Below the pieces are notes generated by a model. That model saw only the letters and a list, made by a program, of their open reading frames with translations. It did not search any database and was not told the origin of the DNA. From NCBI GenBank assembly GCA_036939355.1, contig JALLAP010000320.1, positions 1 through 14,301 on the forward strand: DNA of 14,301 nt, in the 5' to 3' direction. The translations under genes and the position numbers were made by a program. The DNA comes from Thalassiosira profunda (Eukaryota; Bacillariophyta; Thalassiosirophyceae; Thalassiosirales; Thalassiosiraceae). Below are positions 1 to 7,844 of the stretch, in pieces. The stretch's first letter is position 1; each line of letters begins with the position of its first letter.

Positions 1-2
1 TG

Positions 3-872
3 CGCATCAAGATTCTGTGCGACAAGTACGGCGCGGAGAACTCGTGGGAGCTGCGACGGATGGACAACAACCAGGTCGTGCCGAGAATGTCAAAGCAGAA
101 GGGTAGCTACGGCGCCAATTCGAGGGACGACGTTGCCGCCTGCCTTCCGTACGGAAAATATAAGTTTACCATGACTGATGTCGTCGGCGACGGCATCTGT
201 TGTGGAGCGCAGGGAGATGGACGGTACGAGGTTTACATCGATGACCGTCTCAGCCTGTACGGATCGGACTTTACCTATGGCAAAAAGGTCGAGCACACCA
301 TCATCGTCGGATATCACACGCGCTTCGACCAATTGTCAACAAGAGAACTGCAGTACTGGGAGGCCCACAACTGGAGACGCAAACAATACCACGAGGAGCG
401 GTTCAATTCGAAGTACGTTCCGATGGAGTACGATTTCAGTCTGCAGGAAGATGCCCAATCTTGGGCCAACGAGCTTCTCAAGGACTGCAACGTCCAGGGG
501 ATCAAGCACGAGCCCGGAGTTATCCAGGGAGAAAATCTCTGTAAGAACACTGGCACCGGGAAGTGGGGACAGCTGTACCCTGTGGAAAACATCTGCCGGC
601 GGTGGTTCGAGAGGGAAGAGACGTGGCCGTACCCAGACAATGCCCACTTCACGCAAGGCCTTTGGGCTTCGTCGATCTACATGGGGTGCGCCGAGAGCGA
701 GAAGGTCATGGCCAATGGCGGCATGTGCCGCGTGCAGGTCTGCCGATACTCGCGGGCGGGCAATTGCAATATGGGCAAGTATCAGGCCAACAAGGGCGAG
801 AATTGGGCGACGCCAATGCTCATGACTCACAATCCGTGCGGGCCTCCGTGCCCGCCAAATGGGTGCCATTGA
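3..872 (+). CDS. secreted CAP/SCP-domain (PR-1-like) protein, 5' end cut off by the window
   Basis: The reading frame is open from the left edge, so the true start and any signal peptide lie upstream; 289 residues are visible. The first third carries a Cys-containing module (SWEL near nt 42-53, GDGICC near nt 190-207) that I associate with secreted stramenopile proteins. From about nt 350 a CAP domain follows with its usual signatures: HNWRR (nt 365 on), GENL (nt 528-539), HFTQ..W (nt 645 on) and CRYSRAGNC. The His before GENL, the Glu of GEN, a Glu after WF and the His of HFTQ correspond to the conserved CAP cavity residues, so the fold looks intact. The protein ends in a Pro/Cys-rich tail (NPCGPPCPPNGCH). 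Known CAP proteins are extracellular and bind sterols or lipids or act in defence and signalling; which applies here cannot be read from the sequence. The family assignment is confident, the role is not. Confidence 0.88.
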   Translation, partial: RIKILCDKYGAENSWELRRMDNNQVVPRMSKQKGSYGANSRDDVAACLPYGKYKFTMTDVVGDGICCGAQGDGRYEVYIDDRLSLYGSDFTYGKKVEHTIIVGYHTRFDQLSTRELQYWEAHNWRRKQYHEERFNSKYVPMEYDFSLQEDAQSWANELLKDCNVQGIKHEPGVIQGENLCKNTGTGKWGQLYPVENICRRWFEREETWPYPDNAHFTQGLWASSIYMGCAESEKVMANGGMCRVQVCRYSRAGNCNMGKYQANKGENWATPMLMTHNPCGPPCPPNGCH

Positions 873-1080
873 GGAAATATTGTCACTAAGGAAAGAGGAG
901 GATCCAGAGCTATTCTCGCTCGATTCATTCTTTCCACCGCCGAGCATACCACCGTCAGCTATGAGGCAAGATCACTTCATATATTATCATTGAGTGAGGC
1001 CGCGACCATACATTTTGCATATGTAAAGATAAAGGCCAAACTGCTGATCGCAACACGGGAGATGATTGCAAATCGGTCGA
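873..1080. other. convergent intergenic gap (3' UTRs of the CAP gene and the peptidase gene)
   Basis: These 208 bases lie between two stop codons that face each other. The sequence is more AT-rich than the flanking genes, for example around 970-1030 where TATATTATCATTG and GCATATGTAAAGATAAAG occur. This fits transcript ends and poly(A) signals for both genes. I see no open frame with coding character and no RNA gene. Confidence 0.5.
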
Positions 1081-2718
1081 CTAGAAGTCCAATGCTGCCC
1101 GCAGCATTTCCATGCCTCCACGCAACGTCTTTCTCCTCCAGCTCAGCCGTTTCGGGTAAAAGGCCCAACTTGTAAGTTCGCCGTACCTCCTTGGCTGCGA
1201 ATTAAACCCACTATTCTCCACAATAAGCGCCACGGCCATCGCAGCGCCGGGCCGCGTGCCAAACTCTTGGTTTACTCCCAGGCACATTGGGGGTGGGCAG
1301 AGGACCGCATCCGTCACGAACCCGATTGATGCGTCGTACCCCGCACTCACGCTGGGATCGTAAGACGCGCCCTGGCCCATCCCGGCCGTGGCCAGGCGCG
1401 ATTGGAACGTGGAGATCCAAGCATGTGAATGTTTCGCACCTGCATCGCTCGAGCCTTCTGTCGACATGCCTTCGCCCCAGTTGCCCTTCATCAATGTGGT
1501 GTAGTCACCAAATCTACCCAGGCCAGTGTGCACGTCGATCCAAAGGACGCGATCCTTCTCCGCGTCAAAGGCAGCAAACTCTTTGATGGCGTGTTGCACT
1601 GCCAGGATCGAGTTTTCTAGCTTGTTGCCCCCATAAGAGATGCCGGACGGCTTGTGATATTGGGGCGAGACCAACATCCGCTTTCCGTTGACAAAGCCCT
1701 GGACAGCGATCTGATACAGAACAGATGCGGTCACCTTCAGGATGGTTTTCTTCTCTTCCAGCCACGCGGTCACGTCATTCGGTCGCTCATTCAGCGATGC
1801 AAGAGCATTTTTCTTTGCCCCATTATCTCCTCCCGATGAAGCTCTTGCAACCTCTGCGTCTCGCCGTTCTAGTATTGCCATATCTCCCTCGTAACCTCCC
1901 CGCCTCGCCGCATCAACCCACGAGAATACCTCGCCTTCCCCGTTGATCGGCACAAACGGATTGAGCGTCCAATCCCCGTCAACTGCGCCGACGTAGTTGG
2001 GATCTCTCTTCTGCACCTCGCTCCACGTCTTCTCGTCCAGCACGTTTCTATTTAAGTCGACATTGTTCTCGTTGGTTCGTCGGTGGTGCCGCATTCCGTA
2101 TGGATTGACAGAGTGAATCAGCAAAATCTTTCGCACCCGGCCGCTATTATCGGGCGGCCTGTGAAGATTGTTGTCGAGATTCTCTAGAAACAATTCGTGG
2201 AGGAACCTCAATTGCACTGCCGACCCCAAATATCCCTCAACTCCATGTGTGCCAGAGCTGTGAATTATATCGACCCCCTCTCCGTCATCCTTTCCCTTGC
2301 CTCGTATGGTCAAAAGCAGCGCGTCAACAGTATTGCTCCCCGGCACAGTCGTTTGGGGCTCGGCGTCGTTGCTCTGCAACGATTTGACGTGATTTGCAAA
2401 GTCCTCGGCGCCAATATCATATTGAATACTCCGCGCCACCAGAACGTTCAGCGCGCCGCCATCATTCCTCGCCTCGTGCAGCTGCTCCCTCAGTCGATTC
2501 CCCAGCGCGACGAATTTCTCTCGGGCCTCGGCGTAGGATGCGCTCCAGTAGCAGTTCTCGTCCGTCCAGTGATGGGCGAGCCCGTCGCTATCCAGAGGGC
2601 AGTGGTAAACGGGCTTCGGCGCATCGTGGGTGTGAATGTAGACGACGTGGGTGAGAGCGGCGAGGGCCAGCGCCGCGAGGACGTGGCGGCGCACCGAGGA
2701 GGCTCCGGATGTGGCCAT
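1081..2718 (-). CDS. membrane-anchored M14-like zinc carboxypeptidase family protein (DUF2817)
   Basis: This is a single-exon gene of 545 codons starting at the ATG at 2718; the open frame reaches a TTG at 2724, but the ATG is the sensible eukaryotic start. Residues about 12-28 are hydrophobic (HVLAALALAALTHVVYI) after two Arg, so the protein has an N-terminal signal anchor or signal peptide. The body shows the DUF2817/M14 pattern: HSSGTHGVEG with a His-x-x-Glu zinc pair at H158/E161, NPYG at 205-208, RRTNENNVDLNRN just after, a third zinc His in DVHTGLG (H397), and QEFGTRP with the likely catalytic Glu at 485. All expected active-site elements are therefore present and a working metallopeptidase or amidase is plausible. 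Members of this family are mostly uncharacterised, so the substrate is unknown. The gene is divergent from the methyltransferase gene, 221 bp away, and could share its promoter region. Confidence 0.85.
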   Translation of the reverse strand: MATSGASSVRRHVLAALALAALTHVVYIHTHDAPKPVYHCPLDSDGLAHHWTDENCYWSASYAEAREKFVALGNRLREQLHEARNDGGALNVLVARSIQYDIGAEDFANHVKSLQSNDAEPQTTVPGSNTVDALLLTIRGKGKDDGEGVDIIHSSGTHGVEGYLGSAVQLRFLHELFLENLDNNLHRPPDNSGRVRKILLIHSVNPYGMRHHRRTNENNVDLNRNVLDEKTWSEVQKRDPNYVGAVDGDWTLNPFVPINGEGEVFSWVDAARRGGYEGDMAILERRDAEVARASSGGDNGAKKNALASLNERPNDVTAWLEEKKTILKVTASVLYQIAVQGFVNGKRMLVSPQYHKPSGISYGGNKLENSILAVQHAIKEFAAFDAEKDRVLWIDVHTGLGRFGDYTTLMKGNWGEGMSTEGSSDAGAKHSHAWISTFQSRLATAGMGQGASYDPSVSAGYDASIGFVTDAVLCPPPMCLGVNQEFGTRPGAAMAVALIVENSGFNSQPRRYGELTSWAFYPKRLSWRRKTLRGGMEMLRAALDF

Positions 2719-2939
2719 TCCCAAGCGATGCAGTGAAGCCGGCAGACGGCATCTACAGCAGTGATGCGAGCAGTCTCCTGTTCATGCAAGTTGAGAGTTG
2801 CTGTTGCAAAGTTGAGGGGGTCGGGGGGCGCGGGACGCGGGAGATTTTGGCTCTCTGATTTTTCTGGAGGCAAATCCGCCCACAACCACTCGTTGAATGG
2901 GCTGCACCGCTCCCATCAAAGTAACGACGCGCCGCCGCC
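2719..2939. promoter_or_regulatory. short divergent promoter region between the DUF2817 peptidase and the methyltransferase
   Basis: The two start codons (2718 on the minus strand and 2940 on the plus strand) are only 221 bp apart, so this stretch must hold both promoters and both 5' UTRs. It contains a G-rich run near 2814-2845 and a GCCGCCGCC run directly before the plus-strand ATG. I see no clear TATA box. The open frame that crosses it in the plus direction from 2761 is better explained as non-coding upstream sequence joined to exon 2 through an intron. Confidence 0.45.
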
Positions 2940-4695
2940 ATGTCGAACGCCGCCCTACGATTCGTCCCCCAGGGAACGGCGTCGGCGGAGAGCGACGCTC
3001 CCGGGTGAGTGGCGCTGGCTTGATCGGGCCATTTTTAGGTTTCATGTCAAACGCACACATCTGATGTCGATCTCGCCCATCCATCACTCACACATCGTGT
3101 TACCGTTCCTTTGCAGATGGTCTTCCAGCGCAGCGGGCGAGGAGAAGGGGCCAACCTGCTGGAAGTGCAAGGGCTCGCGATCTCTTCCCCTGCGCAAGAA
3201 GCAGCGGCGCGAGGAGGATACCGGGGACGGACAAGAAGGTGCATCGGTATCCGAGCAGCAGCAGGAGCAGCAGCAGCGGACGTGCCCCGTCTGCAAAGGT
3301 GCGGGGAACCTGCCCGTTCGAGCAAAATACCTCCAGTCTCAAAGTCAGCCGGGCGCCATCACCGCGCGACGAAGGCGGCCAAGGGGGTGGAAGGAGTTCG
3401 GCCACGTTCCTCCCGCGGTGCAAGCGGCGCGGGCCTACCTGGATAGCTCGTCGGATGGAGACGGAGAAACCGGTGTGAATGATGACGGTGTGGGCCGTGC
3501 AGTTGCTTTCTTGGCCCAGGCCAATGGCCGTGACGACGACTACGATAATCGTCGCGAGGATGTTGAAATCGCTGCGCCAACAGTTGCAAATCAGAATCAT
3601 TTGCCTGGGTGGGTACCCGTCAATCCAGGGGAGCAGCTGTGCAACCTCGTCGGCCGGTGGGGAATCCTTCAAAGGAGGGCCAGCCATCGATGGACGACGG
3701 ACGATTTGGTCACGGCGTACGTTGCTGCGTCCACATTTGTATCGTCTATACAAAGCAAACAGAACAACGATGCTGGAGGCAAGAAAACCATTCGGTACCT
3801 TGATCTGGGGACAGGAAACGGGTCGGTGTTGCAAATGGTCTCGTGGTACCTCTTGTCAACATTGAGTGGCGAGAGGTACAATCTGGAGGCAGCTGGTGTT
3901 GAAGCGCGGTCCGAGGCGGTGGGGTTGGCAAAGCGTTCCCTCTCCTTCAACATGGGAACCGTCGAGTATCGGGGAAAGTTGTACACTGGCGATCTAGTCG
4001 ATGGCCCGGCGATGAACCGTGATGTCCGGATAGCGCAGGGCGACTTCCGCGATCTGGTGCCATTGGCAAAAACAAGAGACCCAAATGCGCCAGAGGAACA
4101 AGGTCACAAGGAAAGAGATGGTTCTTTTGGCATTGAAGATGTGGCCGCCAAGCGCTATGACCTGATTACGGGCACGCCACCTTACTTCCGGGTGGGCTTT
4201 GCCTCTTCCAAAGCGGGCGTTGGCAACGACCAGAACACAGCAACGGCTGCCAATGGCGAAGATGAGAGAATTACTTCTGCAGTAATCGAGCAGGGCGGGA
4301 TGCCAACATCGATGCAGTCCGCACCAGCCAGATGCGAATACCGCGGTGGAGTGGAGGCGTATTGTCGTGCCGCGTCAGCCATGCTGCAGCCCGAGGGAGT
4401 ATTTGCCGTGTGCGAGAATTGGCTGAACAACAATCGGGTCTATCAAGGAGCAGAGGATGCAGGATTGGCCATCCAATGTGTTTGGCCAGTCAAAGGAGGA
4501 GCGAAGAAGGATGACAATCTCTTTGCAGTTTATGTTATGAAGAGGAGGCAATCCGATGCAACCAATTCACACGGCAACGCTCCAAGATGCGATGGAGTGA
4601 TCAGACCTCCCCTCGTTGTCAGAGATGAGGCTGGGGGTTGGACGGACGCATACTCAGAGGTGCTGGAGGCCATGTCGGTACCAACGGCACTCTAA
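2940..4695 (+). CDS. MTS-type (TrmN6/YfiC-like) SAM-dependent methyltransferase with N-terminal DnaJ-like CxxC finger, two exons
   Basis: I read this as exon 1 at 2940-3004 joined to exon 2 at 3117-4695, giving 547 residues. The start sits in an excellent Kozak context (GCCGCCGCC before ATG). Residues 36-39 and 78-85 hold CWKCKG and CPVCKGAG, a pair of DnaJ-style CxxCxG(xG) motifs separated by a Lys/Arg- and Gln-rich linker, likely one zinc site. A Rossmann methyltransferase domain follows: motif I LDLGTGNGS at 250-258, and motif IV GTPPYF with the catalytic-type TPPYF at 375-379. In the TrmN6 group, which makes N6-methyladenine next to the anticodon of bacterial tRNA-Val, motif IV is usually N-P-P-Y; here the first residue is Thr. 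A charged insertion (about 345-365) precedes motif IV. An RNA or protein N-methyltransferase role is plausible, but the substrate is inferred only from family resemblance. The unspliced frame from the ATG at 2764 would give a less likely 643-residue product. Confidence 0.8.
3005..3116 (+). other. spliceosomal intron in the methyltransferase gene
   Basis: This 112-nt intron has a consensus donor (GTGAGT directly after CCGG) and a pyrimidine-preceded acceptor (CCTTTGCAG). Reading through it in the exon 1 frame gives TGA at once, whereas removal joins exon 1 to exon 2 with the codon split as GG|A (Gly). Exon 2 contains all recognisable domains, so the splice is well supported, though not proven without transcripts. 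Confidence 0.8.
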
Positions 4696-5004
4696 TAGGG
4701 TCTCTGTGGGAGATACGTTTCGCGGTGTGGAGAGGCCATTTCTGCATAATGCAATTTCAACCCCGAAGCATCGATGCAACTCACTTTAGAGCAAGATTAC
4801 ACTCCGGGGACAGTGAGGATGGCAACCGCGGGGAGCTGATAATGAGGAGGACGAGAGAGGAGGAAGCGCGGCGTGAGGAAGTAAGCGGCGGGGAGCATGT
4901 AGGGTGCCCTAACTCCTACGGCGGAATAAGTAGTAACTTTCGGCCGGATTTTCATTCAACCCTCCTCCGCCCACTCCTCCTATCCTCCCACCCCCCTTCG
5001 AGCC
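4696..5004. promoter_or_regulatory. intergenic region: 3' UTR of the methyltransferase gene and promoter/5' UTR of the next gene
   Basis: These 309 bases separate two genes on the same strand. A purine-rich stretch (about 4841-4895, rich in GAGGA) is followed by TAGTAACTTT at 4931-4940 and then by a strongly pyrimidine-rich leader (about 4954-5000) running to the start codon at 5005. CT-rich leaders of this kind are common upstream of algal genes. I see no small coding frame I would trust and no RNA gene. Confidence 0.45.
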
Positions 5005-6537
5005 ATGGGGAAGGGCAAGAAGAAGAAAGCGCGGCGGCATGCCGAAGAGGACGACCTTCTCCTCGGCCCACCATCGCCGGAGGAAGAGGAGGTCGCCGTC
5101 GATGCTGTTGCAGCACCATCTGCTGATGTCGCGGCGGAGGATGCAGCAGCATCCGCTGACGTCGCGGTGTCAACGTCGAAGGTAGAGGAAAAGAATCAAC
5201 CCAAGAAGAGGGCTGTCAACATTGACTTGATACAACTGGAGGAGACGATGACCGAGATATTGCGCGATTACAGGGACAAGCCCGACGACTGGTTGCGCAG
5301 GACGTTGGAGAAGAACATGCACCTTCCCAAACACTCACTGCGTGACACGCTGGAGCCGCACATATTGGACGAAATGGTGGAGCTCGTCGAGGACAGGTTG
5401 GATCGAGAGTACGACGAGGAAATGGAGAGGAGGAAGCGGTGGGATGATCTGGTGGCGGATATGAGGGGGAAGACTTTGCTGACGAAGGGGGACAAGGAGA
5501 GGCTGATGGCTGGGGCGAGGAAGGTGGGGCTCGATCCTGATGCTGCGGTGGCAGCTGTGATTGAAGCTATTGATGCCAGGACTGCAGAAGATGCAAATCA
5601 AAGGGATAGTGAAGAAGCGAGGGAAGGAAATGAGATTGGTGGTTCAGATGCATCTCTCGGGCTATCGATTCTACTGGCGCTCCAGCCTTATCTTCTGCAA
5701 CCGTCACCGAACTCTTCCTGGATTGGCAAACTTGTGGCGGCGACGCGCCTCTTCATCTGTTCTCTCACGTACACCGCGCTTCGTTTTATTCTTGGGGAGA
5801 AAGCCAGGTTGCACGCTGAAAGCGTTTGGGAGAAACAATATCTGCCTGTCATCGAGACACAACGACTTGCGCAAGAGATGGAGGAGGACCGGAAGATGCG
5901 TCTAGGTGGAGGGCATTTGTGGAGCAACGAGCAAAAGTGCTGGATCAAAAAGGGCGAATCATACCAGGATGAAATCGACGCAAAAAGTGCACCTCCGACA
6001 ATACGATGGAATCTCACAACCCAACAGTGGGAGCGGTGGAGCAAGAATCTAACGACGCGCACGAAGGCGTTGAAGCAAGCTGCAGCTTCTGGTCGAATGG
6101 TGTCCTTCACCAGAGGTTCCTTCGTACCAGTACGAGTAGGGGACGGCTGGGCCACGGCACCGGAGCAACCAGAGGTAGAGAACAAACAGCTTGATACAGG
6201 CTGCATTCGATTCTTTGCCTGTCTTCCTATGGAGGACGAGAATCGCCTGGAGGTGGTCGACGTCACCGCCTGGGCAACGAAGACATTGCTTTCGAAGATT
6301 GCGGCACGGGAGCTGGAGGCGGTGGATTCTGGAAAAGCTCTGTTCTCGTTGGACGTGTCAACGTTGCTTGCAGACAAGAAGAGTGGCAAGAAGAGAAAGG
6401 GCAGCAAGAGCAGCAAACAAAAGAAGCAAGTCCGCACCGACGACGCAGGAGAAGGGGGAGAAGGGGTCTACGCTGTGGAGAGGAAAGGCATTGGATGCAC
6501 GGCGAAGATCAGCAAGAAATACCTCGATCAGCTGTAA
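5005..6537 (+). CDS. unrecognised charged protein with two hydrophobic segments, paired Trp motifs and basic ends
   Basis: This single-exon frame has 510 codons, and its ATG lies in a good context (GAGCC before ATGGGG). I do not recognise the family. Visible parts in order: a very basic start (KGKKKKARRH, 3-12); an Ala/Glu-rich low-complexity region containing an 11-residue near-repeat (about 37-58); a charged, probably helical region (71-200) with many Glu, Asp, Lys and Arg; two hydrophobic stretches at 217-232 and 242-263; a region with two W-x6-W pairs (W306/W313 and W335/W342); and a Lys-rich tail at 458-475 (KKSGKKRKGSKSSKQKKQ). The basic ends look like nuclear or nucleolar signals, while the hydrophobic stretches could be membrane helices or buried core; these two readings conflict. 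An unrecognised intron near 5640-5810 cannot be excluded because the frame stays open there. Its 3' end faces the fibrillin-like gene only 37 bp away. Confidence 0.78.
   Translation: MGKGKKKKARRHAEEDDLLLGPPSPEEEEVAVDAVAAPSADVAAEDAAASADVAVSTSKVEEKNQPKKRAVNIDLIQLEETMTEILRDYRDKPDDWLRRTLEKNMHLPKHSLRDTLEPHILDEMVELVEDRLDREYDEEMERRKRWDDLVADMRGKTLLTKGDKERLMAGARKVGLDPDAAVAAVIEAIDARTAEDANQRDSEEAREGNEIGGSDASLGLSILLALQPYLLQPSPNSSWIGKLVAATRLFICSLTYTALRFILGEKARLHAESVWEKQYLPVIETQRLAQEMEEDRKMRLGGGHLWSNEQKCWIKKGESYQDEIDAKSAPPTIRWNLTTQQWERWSKNLTTRTKALKQAAASGRMVSFTRGSFVPVRVGDGWATAPEQPEVENKQLDTGCIRFFACLPMEDENRLEVVDVTAWATKTLLSKIAARELEAVDSGKALFSLDVSTLLADKKSGKKRKGSKSSKQKKQVRTDDAGEGGEGVYAVERKGIGCTAKISKKYLDQL
5109..5174 (+). 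repeat. 33-nt imperfect tandem duplication inside the coding sequence
   Basis: TCTGCTGATGTCGCGG at 5119-5134 and TCCGCTGACGTCGCGG at 5152-5167 differ at two positions and are offset by 33 nt. The period is a multiple of three and encodes two near-copies of an 11-residue unit around (A)SADVA. It looks like a local slippage duplication in the low-complexity N-terminal part of the protein. Confidence 0.6.
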
Positions 6538-6574
6538 TTGCAACATTGTGTAGGGTAGATAAAGGCTTTGGGTG

Positions 6575-7844
6575 TTACGTTTCAGCGGCAGTGGTTTGCT
6601 GCGTTGACATGCCATCCCGTTCGATCCCCCCAGTGCTGAACAAAACCAGTAGTAGTGCCAAACCCGTCACAATGGACGTCATACCTGCTGTGATTCTCAA
6701 CACCGGCGCTGTACACAGTCCCACACTTTTTATTGCACTCAGAGTCGCAGCAGTGATTTTGGCGTTGGCAACGAAACTTGCTGCCCTTGACGCCAGTAGT
6801 CCAAGCTTGTTCGCCCTGACGCTTCCTGATGCCACGTAGAGGCTTGCCGCAAACACTCCAGCCAATCTACTGAGAACTTTCCGCTTGTTGGCGTACGCCG
6901 GCTGTTTCAATAGCGCTTCATATTCTTTTGCCTCCTCCACTCCATCAACTCTGGCAAACACAAAGCGAATGCCAGAAGTGCCACCCATTCCTATTCTCGT
7001 CAAGTCGTCAACATACGTTGCATCGAGCACGACGCTCGACTCCGGACCGAGTTGCAACGGTAGATACGAATAGTCGCTTCCTTCCTTTCGTTTCCCAAAG
7101 AATATCCGCGGCGGATCAAAGTACGCTCGAACCGCCAGGTTCGTCAGAGGAGTGATTGTCCGGTTCGTGTTCATCTCCGCCAGCTCCTCCGAAGACAATG
7201 GAACAGCGTCGCCTCGAAGTATCACCGAAATGCGAAGCAGCCCATCGATTGCGTCCAACGACACCACGTTGATTGCCTCAGCTACAGCATTCTTTGGATA
7301 CAGAGACAGTCCAGTGGCATTGAGCGGCAATATGTGCTGAAACGATGCCCTGGTGCGGAACAGCTTTTGCGCCAGCCCGTTTTTGCGGGTCCACTTTCCA
7401 CCGACCGGGTTGTCTCTCTTGTCCCTTGCTGCAATCACATCAATGACGTAAGTATTGAATCAATTACGATCAGCAAGGATGTGTATTGTGGTATGAATCA
7501 TACTCACTGAGAACAGATTTGACTTCGTAAAGGCCAATCAGCGGGTCAAATCTTTCCACCCCATCGGCGGAGGAGTCAAACTCAAACGACGATTCCAACG
7601 ATGCAATTTCCTCTTTTATTGTGTCATCGTCAGCTTCCTCCTCCCCTTCACCAGTGGACAGCATTGAGAGAAGTTGCTTTGATTCATCGTTTGATCCGGC
7701 AGCTTGAAGCCGTGATGCCAGCCGCGCTCGTGATGTTGGAAGCGGGCGGGCGCCGATGGGTGATGTAAGAGATGCTCCGCCGAACGCATCGACGACAGCG
7801 ACTGCCGATGCAAGTGCAATTAGAGCCCAAGATATGATTGACAT
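6575..7844 (-). CDS. plastid lipid-associated protein / fibrillin-like (PAP) protein with hydrophobic C-terminal tail, two exons
   Basis: Exon 1 (7844-7508) and exon 2 (7428-6575) join in frame to 396 residues. Residues 1-20 form a signal peptide ending in VDA|FGG, followed by an Arg/Ser-containing transit-like stretch, which is a bipartite plastid presequence. The mature part begins with an acidic spacer (about 50-98) and then GLYEVKSVL, NPVGGKWTRK (119-128), FQHILP, and AYFDPPRIFFG. TYVDDLTRIG (250-259) with FVFARVD (268-274) matches the end of PAP/fibrillin domains, where a Tyr-Leu-Asp...Arg-Ile strand precedes the final strand. Fibrillins are lipid-binding lipocalin-like proteins of plastoglobules, thylakoids and stroma. 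Unusually, about 120 more residues follow, with several hydrophobic stretches and a clear membrane-like segment near 360-377 (MTSIVTGLALLLVLF). The ligand and exact location are unknown. The family call is probable rather than certain. Confidence 0.75.
7429..7507 (-). other. spliceosomal intron in the fibrillin-like gene
   Basis: This 79-nt intron has donor GTGAGT (7507-7502) and acceptor GATTGCAG (ending 7429). Without splicing, exon 1 meets a TGA after 13 more codons. With splicing the codon A|CA (Thr) bridges the exons and the PAP-like domain becomes continuous (GLYEVKSVL joined to T-RDKRDNPVGG). A branch-point-like TACTTAC lies about 25 nt before the acceptor. Confidence 0.85.

Noticed and set aside
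2197..2736. Plus-strand open frame opposite the N-terminal half of the DUF2817 peptidase
   Set aside because: It is antisense to a gene with clear zinc-site motifs and has no domain of its own.
3252..3280. CAG/GAG-rich triplet run encoding a Gln/Glu stretch
   Set aside because: It is a short interrupted low-complexity tract within the linker between the two CxxC motifs, not a notable microsatellite expansion.
3100..3834. Minus-strand open frame (244 codons) opposite the methyltransferase
   Set aside because: Its Leu/Pro/Arg-rich translation lacks any motif and mirrors the coding strand.
5688..6437. Minus-strand open frame (249 codons) opposite the 510-residue gene
   Set aside because: The Ser/Arg/Phe-rich translation is the usual antisense shadow of a Lys/Glu-rich coding region, with no start context or domain.
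6612..6632. CCCGTTCGATCCCCCC resembles the T-arm of a tRNA
   Set aside because: No acceptor, D or anticodon stems can be paired around it, and it lies inside the coding sequence of the fibrillin-like gene.
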